Positions 26,296-36,226 of a DNA stretch of 64,000 bases are shown one piece after another. Under the pieces are notes generated by a model. The model was not told the origin of the DNA, made no database searches, and was given only the letters and a program-made list of their open reading frames with translations. Source of the DNA: Sphingobacterium yanglingense. GTDB lineage: Bacteria; Bacteroidota; Bacteroidia; Sphingobacteriales; Sphingobacteriaceae. A program made the position numbers and the translations under genes. Location: assembly GCF_004363245.1 (NCBI RefSeq), contig NZ_SNYV01000001.1, forward strand, positions 91,449 to 155,448, written 5' to 3'. Position 1 is the first letter of the stretch. Each line of letters starts with the position of its first letter.

Positions 26296-26913
26296 TTATT
26301 TCTTTTCAGCTGGTTTCTTTGCGCTGTATTCTTTGTTCAACGCTTCAACCACTTCTTTAGTGATATCTAATTTAGAATCTGCGTAGATTACTGCAGGATT
26401 TGTTTTAGAATACGTCAATACGAACTGATATCCTTTTTCTTCAGCATGCTTTTTCAGGTACTCTGTAATCGCGTTATAGACCGCATTGAATTCTGTAGCT
26501 TCGTCTTGTGCTAGGGATTGAGAAGCGTTCTGATCTAATCTTCCTAACTCATCTTGTTTACGCGCTAATTTTTCTTCTGTAGCTTGGCGCTCAGAGGCAC
26601 TCATTGTAGCTGCTTTTTGCTGATATTCTGCAACTTCTCTTTGGAATGCTTGTCCTTTAGATTGTAAGTCCGTTTGGGCTTTCTTTACTTTAGCTTCAAG
26701 TTTAGATTTGATGTCCTTGAAGTATACATATTTTTCAGAAAGTGTATCTGAGTTTACATAGACAATTTTCTCTTGAATTTTTGCTGGAGAGGTAGCTGTG
26801 CTATCATTTTTAGAAGCTGGCGTATTGGACGCATTTTGATTACAAGATGTAATCGATGCTGCTAGTATTAATCCTAAAGTAACTTTTGATAAGTTTGCTA
26901 AAATTCTATTCAT
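26296..26913 (-). CDS. OmpH/Skp-family periplasmic chaperone-like lipoprotein
   Basis: The 205-residue protein has a lipoprotein signal (lipobox ITSC near residues 21-24), a low-complexity Ser/Asn/Thr linker (about 25-45), and an OmpH/Skp domain. The domain begins with a strand (KIVYVNSDTL) and continues as a long coiled coil (about 65-145) before returning to a strand with VLTYSKTNPAVIYADSKLDIT. Skp proteins carry unfolded outer-membrane proteins across the periplasm. Here lipidation would tether it to a membrane, which differs from soluble Skp. It stands alone next to gyrB (divergent). Confidence 0.88.
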   Translation of the reverse strand: MNRILANLSKVTLGLILAASITSCNQNASNTPASKNDSTATSPAKIQEKIVYVNSDTLSEKYVYFKDIKSKLEAKVKKAQTDLQSKGQAFQREVAEYQQKAATMSASERQATEEKLARKQDELGRLDQNASQSLAQDEATEFNAVYNAITEYLKKHAEEKGYQFVLTYSKTNPAVIYADSKLDITKEVVEALNKEYSAKKPAEKK

Positions 26914-27030
26914 TATTTTGTCTATTTTGATCTTTTTTTATGCTTCTGTTTAAACGTTCAATCGGACTTTCTTCTTAAGATGAGGGGCTTGTGGGCCAAT
27001 GTCTTTTATGTCCTTTTCTCGTTGAAAAAA

Positions 27031-27038
27031 CAAACCTA
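27031..27038 (-). promoter_or_regulatory. -7 box of the OmpH-like gene
   Basis: The reverse strand reads TAGGTTTG, a TAnnTTTG match, about 118 bases before the start codon at 26913. A TTTG further upstream is only 14 bases away, so the -33 element is uncertain. Confidence 0.45.
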
Positions 27039-27122
27039 CTATAAAAAAATTACAAATCCATCTTTTTCGCTTTTTTGTCCGCAAAAAAAGAATTTTTAAG
27101 GCCATTTTACCGCTGTGAGCAC

Positions 27123-27153
27123 TTGCTTAAGTGCCTAATTTTTATTAACTTTG
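27123..27153 (+). promoter_or_regulatory. Promoter of gyrB
   Basis: TTG at 27123-27125 and TAACTTTG at 27146-27153 are 20 bases apart, a full Bacteroidetes-type promoter, with the gyrB ATG 32 bases downstream at 27186. Confidence 0.75.
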
Positions 27154-27161
27154 AGAGTTAA

Positions 27162-29144
<1,983 letters not shown>

Positions 29145-29167
29145 CGGAATCTTGTCATTATATGGAG

Positions 29168-29197
29168 AGCCAGATAGTTTACTATCTGGCTTTTTTT
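29168..29197 (+). terminator. Intrinsic terminator of gyrB
   Basis: AGCCAGATAGT (29168-29178) pairs with ACTATCTGGCT (29181-29191) and is followed by a run of seven T. It lies 23 bases after the gyrB stop. Confidence 0.9.
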
Positions 29198-29277
29198 GTG
29201 TCAATCGGCTAGCCGGAACTCTCTGTTTAAAAGAGTTGAATTGTATATCATTTTTTTATTGTGGAATTGTTTTTGTA

Positions 29278-29295
29278 AATTGGTGACAACCAATT
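29278..29295. promoter_or_regulatory. Inverted repeat just upstream of the PorV-like gene
   Basis: AATTGGT-GACA-ACCAATT is a perfect 7-bp inverted repeat with a 4-base centre, ending 9 bases before the ATG at 29305. It could be an operator or a leader hairpin masking the ribosome site; the sequence alone does not decide. Confidence 0.35.
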
Positions 29296-29304
29296 ATTTA
29301 CACT

Positions 29305-30108
29305 ATGAAGTCAAGTGTGATATTATTTTTGATGTTTCTTTGCATAAACGTGTGTTCGCAAGAATTTTATGGAGCCCCTATGCAGGGCATGGCGAATACA
29401 GGATTGGCGGTGCCTTCGGTCTATGGTCTAACTGCCAATGCAGCGGTAATCGGCCAATTACGACGGCCTCGTATTGGAGTAGGGTATCAACCCCATTTTT
29501 TAACAAATGATATCCGGGCGCAGGCACTATTAGCTGCTTTGCCTTTAGGACGGATCAACGCCTTAGGTCTTGCTGTTAATAACTATGGATTGAAAGCAAC
29601 TTCCTCTCTATTGACGCTGAGGGCAATTTATGTGCGGACATTTGGTAATGTTTTCTCTACGTCGGTATCAACGAACTATCATCAATATCATGTTAAAGGC
29701 TATGGGGGAGATAATACGCTTTCTTTGGATTTAGGGGCGCATCTTAATGTCAGTAACTCACTGTCTCTCGGTTTGTTGCTCCGCAATGTTACTGCTTCCC
29801 GATTTGACGATACGATAGATCAATACGTTACGCGGGAGGTTGGAGCAGGATTGTTGTTCAACATATCTAAAGAAGTCTTGTTTACGGCTGATGTTTATTA
29901 TAATGCGTTTCGTGAAATAGATCCTCGATTTGGAATTGCTTATCATATCGATGACCTAATTATTTTAAGAGGTGGGGCAACGTTGGTGCCTATGCAGTAT
30001 TTTACGGGAATCGGAATGACCTTGGGAAAATTGTTATGTGATATTTCTTCGTCTTTCCATACGCGGTTGGGAGCTTCTCCTCAGTTATCCTTGGCTTATG
30101 GTTTTTAG
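29305..30108 (+). CDS. PorV/PorQ-like outer-membrane beta-barrel protein
   Basis: The 267-residue protein has a signal peptide (about 1-18, cut after CSQ) followed by a region with repeated short amphipathic strands and the PorV/UPF0164-like start in which a Gly/Ala-rich stretch (MQGMANTGLAVPSVYGLTANAAVIG) is predicted to enter the barrel. It ends with LAYGF, an aromatic terminal residue as in outer-membrane barrels. Its stop overlaps the start of the helix-hairpin-helix barrel gene by 11 bases, and comEC and recQ follow. PorV and PorQ act in type IX secretion, but that role is not implied here; the context suggests service to the neighbouring genes. Confidence 0.7.
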   Translation: MKSSVILFLMFLCINVCSQEFYGAPMQGMANTGLAVPSVYGLTANAAVIGQLRRPRIGVGYQPHFLTNDIRAQALLAALPLGRINALGLAVNNYGLKATSSLLTLRAIYVRTFGNVFSTSVSTNYHQYHVKGYGGDNTLSLDLGAHLNVSNSLSLGLLLRNVTASRFDDTIDQYVTREVGAGLLFNISKEVLFTADVYYNAFREIDPRFGIAYHIDDLIILRGGATLVPMQYFTGIGMTLGKLLCDISSSFHTRLGASPQLSLAYGF

Positions 30109-32143
30109 ACTTGTATTTTTTGTGGTGACGTTGGGTTTGTTGCCTGATCGCACTCTGGCACAAGAGGAGGAGGTTGCGGAACTTCTTTTGGAACAGCTTC
30201 ATGAAGAATTGGGAGAAGATGTAGATATCAGTGAGATTTCGGAGAAATTAAATTATTATTTAAAGAAGCCTTTAAATCTCAATACTGCAAGTGAAGCCGA
30301 ACTTAGTTCACTTTTTTTCCTATCACCTCAGCAGATCGATAACTTGATTTTTCATCGGACCAAATCTGGTGAATTTATTAATATACTGGAGCTTCAGGCT
30401 ATCAAAGGATTTAATACCGAAACGATTCAACGTATACTTCCATTCGTTTATATTGCTACGCCAACTTCTTTTAAGGCGTTGAACTTTAGAACGATTATGG
30501 ACAAAGATGAGCACATGGTGATGATGCGTTATGGCCGTAATCTAGAACGAGCAAAGGGATATGAGATACAGGATGAGGATAAAAATAGGTATTTGGGAGA
30601 TGCGAATCGCTATGCGCTTCGATACCGTTGGAATTATGACAATCAGATTCGAATAGCTATTAACATGGAAAAGGATGCAGGTGAACCTTTTTTGAAGGAA
30701 AAGCAACGTTACGGATTTGATTTTTATTCGGGACATATTGAGGTGAGGGCATTAAGTAAGCATGTTAAAAAGCTCGTCATAGGTGACTATGCACTCCAGT
30801 TTGGGCAAGGGCTTATTTCGTGGAATGGCTTGAGTTTTGGCAAGGGGGCTTGGATAGGCAGTGTGGCTCGGCAAGGGCTGGGGCTCGTGCCGTATTCTTC
30901 GATGAATGAAAGCAATTTTCAACGAGGGATAGCCGCCGCTGTCGAACGAGGGGCGTTTACATGGATTCCCTTCGTTGCTTACAATCGGCTCTCAGGAAAA
31001 GTCGAAGAACTGGATGGGAATCGCCTTATCACTAGGATAAGCCATTCTGGACTGCATCGTACCCCCACAGAGCAGATCTATAGAAGAGCAATTGGACAAG
31101 TCGCATATGGTAGTCATGTGATGTATAGGTATGGGAGGTTGAAGGTTGGTCTTACCTATATGGGATCGACATACGATGGACTAAAAATAAGAGGCGAGGA
31201 TCTACGTCAAAGGTTTGATTTTCAGGGGACGAGTCTGCACCTAATAGGGGCTAACTACAATTACACTTTTCGGAACTATTATTTTTTTGGTGAGACAGCT
31301 TATAGTTTTGGGGGAGGTTGGGCTACCAATAATGGGGTCATAGCCAGTCTACATTCCAAGCTATCCTTATTTGCTAATTATAGGAATTATCAACGAGATT
31401 ATTATAGTATCTATGGACAGTCTTTAGGTGAGGGAAGCCAAGTCGCTAATGAAAAAGGGGTATATACAGGAGTGGTTTATCACCCTAGTAGAAAGGTGGA
31501 GTGGGGCAATTATGTCGATGTTTTTCAATTTCCTTGGTTACGCTACCGTGTTGACGCACCGAGTGCAGGCGTAGATTTATTGAGTCAATTTACCTACACC
31601 TGGTACAAAGTCGGAAAGTTGACATTTCGTTATCGGCATCGTCTCCGGCAAGAAAATGTCAATCTAGAGGGGCGGCATACCAATATGTTGGCAGATGTGG
31701 ATAGAAACCAATTTCGTGTTGATTTTCAATACAAGTTGAGCGATAGTTGGCGCATACGCTCAAGAGCTGAAGCGATGCTTTTTGCTAAAGAGATTGCAGC
31801 TAAAAGTAAGGGATTCCTGTTTTATCAGGATGCTTTTTGGCAGCTAAGACAGCCTAGACTACAATTTAATTATAGAATGGCCTATTTCGATACAGAGGGC
31901 TATGATTCCAGAATTTATGCTTATGAAAATAATGTGCTTTACGCATCCGGTTTTCCAATGTACTATGATAAAGGTCTTCGTAGTTACCTTAATATACGAT
32001 ATAAGATTCTCAAAAATCTAGATTTTTGGGCACGGTATGCAATAACCTATTACTTTGATCGTGGTGATATCGGATCGGGCTTAGATTTAATTGCGGGGAA
32101 GAGAAAAACGGATGTAAACGTACAGGTTCGATGGCAATGGTAA
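30098..32143 (+). CDS. Helix-hairpin-helix (ComEA-like) domain fused to an outer-membrane beta-barrel
   Basis: The start at 30098 (MVFRLVFFVVTLGLLPDRTLAQ) is preferred over an ATG at 30038 since it opens with a signal peptide cut near AQ; the protein is then about 681 residues. Residues 25-55 are acidic. About residues 55-115 form a ComEA-type double helix-hairpin-helix (LNTASEAELSSLFFLSP, then FHRTKSGEFINILELQAIKGF), a fold that binds DNA backbone. The remaining 550 residues are rich in aromatic and Gly residues in alternating strands and end in RWQW, as an outer-membrane barrel does. The gene overlaps its upstream neighbour by 11 bases and comEC by 13. Inferred role: DNA contact at the outer membrane. 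Confidence 0.8.
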   Translation: MVFRLVFFVVTLGLLPDRTLAQEEEVAELLLEQLHEELGEDVDISEISEKLNYYLKKPLNLNTASEAELSSLFFLSPQQIDNLIFHRTKSGEFINILELQAIKGFNTETIQRILPFVYIATPTSFKALNFRTIMDKDEHMVMMRYGRNLERAKGYEIQDEDKNRYLGDANRYALRYRWNYDNQIRIAINMEKDAGEPFLKEKQRYGFDFYSGHIEVRALSKHVKKLVIGDYALQFGQGLISWNGLSFGKGAWIGSVARQGLGLVPYSSMNESNFQRGIAAAVERGAFTWIPFVAYNRLSGKVEELDGNRLITRISHSGLHRTPTEQIYRRAIGQVAYGSHVMYRYGRLKVGLTYMGSTYDGLKIRGEDLRQRFDFQGTSLHLIGANYNYTFRNYYFFGETAYSFGGGWATNNGVIASLHSKLSLFANYRNYQRDYYSIYGQSLGEGSQVANEKGVYTGVVYHPSRKVEWGNYVDVFQFPWLRYRVDAPSAGVDLLSQFTYTWYKVGKLTFRYRHRLRQENVNLEGRHTNMLADVDRNQFRVDFQYKLSDSWRIRSRAEAMLFAKEIAAKSKGFLFYQDAFWQLRQPRLQFNYRMAYFDTEGYDSRIYAYENNVLYASGFPMYYDKGLRSYLNIRYKILKNLDFWARYAITYYFDRGDIGSGLDLIAGKRKTDVNVQVRWQW

Positions 32144-34224
32144 AAGATAATATCCTTGGCTTAGAGTTGGGCAAGGTACCTATGCTTAGGCCGTTCTTGT
32201 TCTTTGCTATAGGTGTATGCATTGCGTATTATAGCAGTCTTGATTTCTTCCCTTTTTGGACCTTTTTATTAATTTTTTTATTCGTTTTGCAGCTCCTGGC
32301 TTTTCAGAGGCGGAGATTGGATGGGGGGAGAGTGCTGTTTGCAGTTGCTTTTTATGCTATGTGGATGGTACTCGGCATCACATTGACCGTACGGACTATG
32401 CCCTCCTATCAACCTTATCATTTTTCAAATATCAAGGGAGATGGTTTTTTAATTGTGATCGATGATGAGCCTCAGACCAAAGGAAAAACACTCCGGTTTC
32501 CTGTTGTAGTGAAAGCCGTGATGCGCGACGAGGGTAAGATTCATACCGTAGGTAAGATGATGGTGACTATAGGATTGGATTCCGTATCGAGATTGCATGT
32601 TAAATATGGCGATCTTTTACACGTTCCGAACCGTTCTCAAGAGATACCACCTCCTACTAATCCCAAAATGTTTAACTATAAAGGCTATTTGAAAAGCAAA
32701 GATATTTGGTTTCAGTGCTTTGTTCCAGAAAAGCTGGTGAAAAAGGTAGATACTGGGAAGGGGAACCCGATCTTAGCAAAAGCGTTGTTGTTGCGGGAAC
32801 GGATGATGGCTAAGTTTTCACGATATGTAGACGATCCCTATGCTTTTCAATTGGCTGTGGCGTTAATTTTTGGGTATCGCTCTGAGATGGATGAACGCAT
32901 GGTAAATGCCTTCACGAATACGGGGACTGTACACATATTGAGTGTTTCGGGATTACATGTAGCGCTAGTTTTCGGACTATTAATGCTGTTGTTGAAATGG
33001 GTGGATTATTTTCCTAATGGATCTCATTTGCGTAGTATTATCATTATAGGGATGGTATGGGGATATGTTGTTCTTACAGGAATGAGCCCTCCGATACTTC
33101 GGGCAGGGATTATGATTACATTTTTTATTCTGTCTTTAGCTGTAAATAGACAACAGGTAACACTGAATACGTTATTTGCATCAGCTCTGTTTATAGTGCT
33201 GTTTATGCCTAAAAGCTTGTTTGATGTCGGATTCCAACTATCTTATCTGGCCGTTTTAGGAATAGTATTATTGCATCCTCTGCTAAAAAAGCTGTATCTA
33301 CCCAAGAATAGATGGGGACGGTTGCTCGTGGAGTATACTTATATCTCCATTGTAGCCCAGTTGTTTACATTACCTGTCGTGTTATATTATTTTGGGCAGT
33401 TTCCTACTTATTTTATTCCAGCAAATTTATTTATAGCTCTTCCCAGTACAGGTATCATGTATCTTGGTGTAGTTCTGGCTTTATGTCCATTCGCTAGTAT
33501 CAACGCTTATGTAGGCATGCTTTTACAGGAATTATTACATTTTTCTGTCTATGGTTTGCAGTATTTAGAGAGATTGCCGAAGGCTGTTCTGAAAGGGATT
33601 GTTTGGAGTGATATACAGGTCATCTTGGTTTTGTTAATGTTGTTATTGATGGTTTGGTCGTGGAATTTTAAGAGTAAAAGAGCACTTTTTATTGGGATGG
33701 TAGTATTTGTGCTTTTTTCGGTAACGAGCAGTGTCGCCTATATAAGGCGACTGGAATACAGTGGATATCGCATTTATAATGTTCGTTCAGATTTGGCTAT
33801 AGCACAGATCAAAAAGGGAAAAGTGATGTTGTATTGTACTTTTGATTCCTTGACGCATCGTGATAGTCGCTTTGCGATCCTTCCGGATCTAGAGCGTTTT
33901 TCTCCACAAGAGGAGATTGAATATAGGAAATTACCATCCATGGGACGGCAAAATTATACGTTGTCAATAGGTGGGAAAAAAATACTGATTTTAGAGACGC
34001 TGCTTCCTGATACTTTGACAGGAGTTGATATAGTCATTTGGCGAAAAAACAGCAAGAATACAATTGAGGATATCAGACATAGGTTTCGAGCTTCTCCATT
34101 GATTCTGATCGATGGGAGTAATTCTGATAACGCTATTAGAATTCTTCAGGCGGATAAAACTATTCTTGAGGAGCAGATGTATATACTCAAAAATAATTTT
34201 GCTTATGTTTGGGATGAAGAATAA
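32131..34224 (+). CDS. comEC: ComEC/Rec2-family inner-membrane DNA channel
   Basis: ComEC forms the inner-membrane channel for single-stranded DNA in natural transformation. The 697-residue protein starts inside the end of the preceding gene (ATG at 32131, or 32137 two codons on). It has N-terminal membrane spans, a DUF4131-like soluble segment (about 90-210) and the Competence domain with HILSVSGLHVALVFG and GMSPPILRAG followed by many membrane spans to about residue 520. The last 150 residues lack the HxHxDH metal motif of the beta-lactamase-like nuclease domain found in Bacillus ComEC. recQ starts 3 bases after its stop. Confidence 0.9.
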   Translation: MAMVKDNILGLELGKVPMLRPFLFFAIGVCIAYYSSLDFFPFWTFLLIFLFVLQLLAFQRRRLDGGRVLFAVAFYAMWMVLGITLTVRTMPSYQPYHFSNIKGDGFLIVIDDEPQTKGKTLRFPVVVKAVMRDEGKIHTVGKMMVTIGLDSVSRLHVKYGDLLHVPNRSQEIPPPTNPKMFNYKGYLKSKDIWFQCFVPEKLVKKVDTGKGNPILAKALLLRERMMAKFSRYVDDPYAFQLAVALIFGYRSEMDERMVNAFTNTGTVHILSVSGLHVALVFGLLMLLLKWVDYFPNGSHLRSIIIIGMVWGYVVLTGMSPPILRAGIMITFFILSLAVNRQQVTLNTLFASALFIVLFMPKSLFDVGFQLSYLAVLGIVLLHPLLKKLYLPKNRWGRLLVEYTYISIVAQLFTLPVVLYYFGQFPTYFIPANLFIALPSTGIMYLGVVLALCPFASINAYVGMLLQELLHFSVYGLQYLERLPKAVLKGIVWSDIQVILVLLMLLLMVWSWNFKSKRALFIGMVVFVLFSVTSSVAYIRRLEYSGYRIYNVRSDLAIAQIKKGKVMLYCTFDSLTHRDSRFAILPDLERFSPQEEIEYRKLPSMGRQNYTLSIGGKKILILETLLPDTLTGVDIVIWRKNSKNTIEDIRHRFRASPLILIDGSNSDNAIRILQADKTILEEQMYILKNNFAYVWDEE

Positions 34225-34227
34225 AAT

Positions 34228-36126
34228 ATGGTTGAAAATAGTCTTTCTATATTAAAGCAGTATTGGGGATATGATAGCTTCCGGCCTTTACAGGAAGATA
34301 TTGTCGATTCTGTCCTTAAAGGTCGGGATACCCTTGCTCTAATGCCCACAGGAGGGGGGAAGTCAATTTGTTTTCAGGTGCCAGGACTGTTGCAGGAAGG
34401 TATCTGTGTCGTGATCAGTCCGTTGATTGCATTGATGAAGGACCAGGTAGAGCAGCTCCGTAGTCGTGGAATAGAAGCGATAGCTATTTATTCTGGGATG
34501 GGATATCGTGAAGTGGATATTGCACTGGACAATTGTATTTTTGGAAAGACGAAATTCCTTTATTTAGCACCCGAGCGTTTATATTCTGATTTGGTGAGAG
34601 AACGTCTTCGTTATATGAAAGTCAATCTCTGGGCTATCGATGAAGCGCACTGTATCTCACAATGGGGATATGACTTTCGACCTTCTTATCTGCAGATTGC
34701 AACGCTTCGCGAATTGCATCCGAAAGTTCCTTTTCTAGCGTTGACGGCAACAGCGACGCCAGATGTGGTGGTCGATATTCAGGAGAAATTAGGATTTACA
34801 ACGCCAAATGTTTTACAGCGCAGCTTTGCACGGACCAATTTAGGGTATATGGCACTGGAGGAGGAGAATAAGATGGGGCGTATGCTACGTATCGTGAAGA
34901 AGGTCGGCGGAACTGGGGTTGTCTATGTACGGAATCGAAGAGAGACGCAGGAGGTTGCCCGTTTCTTACTGAATCATGGCGTGCCAGCCGATTATTATCA
35001 CGCTGGTATTGGTATGAAAGAGCGTGCCATAAAGCAGGATGCCTGGTTTTCGAACAAGACCCGGGTTATCGTCGCGACAAATGCTTTTGGTATGGGAATC
35101 GATAAGTCTGATGTTCGATTCGTTATCCACTTGGACATACCTGACTCTTTGGAGGCCTATTATCAGGAGGCGGGGCGGGCCGGGCGAGATGATAAGAAGG
35201 CATTTCCGGTACTGCTGTATCAGCGGAGTGATAGGGATAAACTGTGGACAAGTCTGGAAAATAGTTTTCCAGAGATTACCTTTATTCAGCAGGTTTATCA
35301 TTATTTGGCAAATCATTATCAGATTGCCTATGGCGCAGGGAAAGGAAGTTTTTTTGATTTTGATATTGTCGAGTTCAGTAAAAAATATGGATTGGATCTG
35401 CTGCAGACTTTGAGTGCACTAAAGTTCTTAGAGCGTGACGGATGGCTGGTATTATCAGAAGCAGTCTATATACCTTCTCGGTTAAAATTTGAAATAGATT
35501 TTCAGGAACTGTATAAATTCCAGGTTCAGTCGGCTAAATATGATCCTATAATCAAAGCGGTGCTACGTACTTATGGGGGTGTCTTTGACTTTTATGTACC
35601 TATCAATGAATACGAATTTGCAAAAAAGCTGAAACTGCCCTATGAGGTGATTGTAGAACTGTTGCAGGGGTTGGAGAAACAACAGATTGCATCCTATTTA
35701 AAAAGTACGGACAAACCTCAACTTCAATTTTTACAAAGCCGGGTGGATTATAAAAATCTGTACATTGATGCTGACTTTCTCCGTGAGCGGAGGCAGATTC
35801 GCGAGCAACAGGTTAAAGCGCTATACCAGTATTTGGATGAAAAAACATGTCGTAGCCAGGCACTATTATCCTACTTTGGTGAATTGGGATCCGATGTCTG
35901 TGGAGTCTGTGATCTGTGCCTGACACGGGATTTTAAAGCAGTACAGGCAGAGAAAATAGAACAGGAAATACGGGTTCTATTGCTGGAGAAGCCTTTGGGA
36001 TTACACGAACTAGTTGATGCAATTCCTGTTGCGGACGAAAGCAAACGGATCCAGGTATTACGTGGATTAGTTGATTTGGGCAAGGTTGAAGAACGTAATT
36101 CCCAATTTTACTGGCTTACAAATTAA
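34228..36126 (+). CDS. recQ: RecQ-family ATP-dependent DNA helicase
   Basis: RecQ unwinds DNA 3' to 5' in recombination and repair. The 632-residue protein has motif 0 (YWGYDSFRPLQ), Walker A (MPTGGGKSICFQ), DEAH (IDEAHCISQWGYDFR), and motif VI (YYQEAGRAGRD), followed by a zinc-binding cluster near 530-565 (CRSQALLSYFG, then CGVCDLC). The C-terminus is a short winged-helix-like region without a clear HRDC domain. Bacteroidetes carry several RecQ forms and this is one of the shorter-tailed ones. It is placed 3 bases after comEC. Confidence 0.92.
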   Translation: MVENSLSILKQYWGYDSFRPLQEDIVDSVLKGRDTLALMPTGGGKSICFQVPGLLQEGICVVISPLIALMKDQVEQLRSRGIEAIAIYSGMGYREVDIALDNCIFGKTKFLYLAPERLYSDLVRERLRYMKVNLWAIDEAHCISQWGYDFRPSYLQIATLRELHPKVPFLALTATATPDVVVDIQEKLGFTTPNVLQRSFARTNLGYMALEEENKMGRMLRIVKKVGGTGVVYVRNRRETQEVARFLLNHGVPADYYHAGIGMKERAIKQDAWFSNKTRVIVATNAFGMGIDKSDVRFVIHLDIPDSLEAYYQEAGRAGRDDKKAFPVLLYQRSDRDKLWTSLENSFPEITFIQQVYHYLANHYQIAYGAGKGSFFDFDIVEFSKKYGLDLLQTLSALKFLERDGWLVLSEAVYIPSRLKFEIDFQELYKFQVQSAKYDPIIKAVLRTYGGVFDFYVPINEYEFAKKLKLPYEVIVELLQGLEKQQIASYLKSTDKPQLQFLQSRVDYKNLYIDADFLRERRQIREQQVKALYQYLDEKTCRSQALLSYFGELGSDVCGVCDLCLTRDFKAVQAEKIEQEIRVLLLEKPLGLHELVDAIPVADESKRIQVLRGLVDLGKVEERNSQFYWLTN

Positions 36127-36226
36127 TCTCTTTTTTTAGTAGAAGGGTCTCAAAAAGAAAGTGTTAAAGGTTTTTTGTTGTCAGAAAAAAATGATAGCTT
36201 TAACTAGTAACCAAAATAAACAGTTT

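Noticed and set aside
30038..30097. Earlier ATG for the helix-hairpin-helix barrel gene
   Set aside because: It adds 20 residues before a good signal peptide and overlaps the upstream gene by 71 bases; the ATG at 30098 is more plausible.
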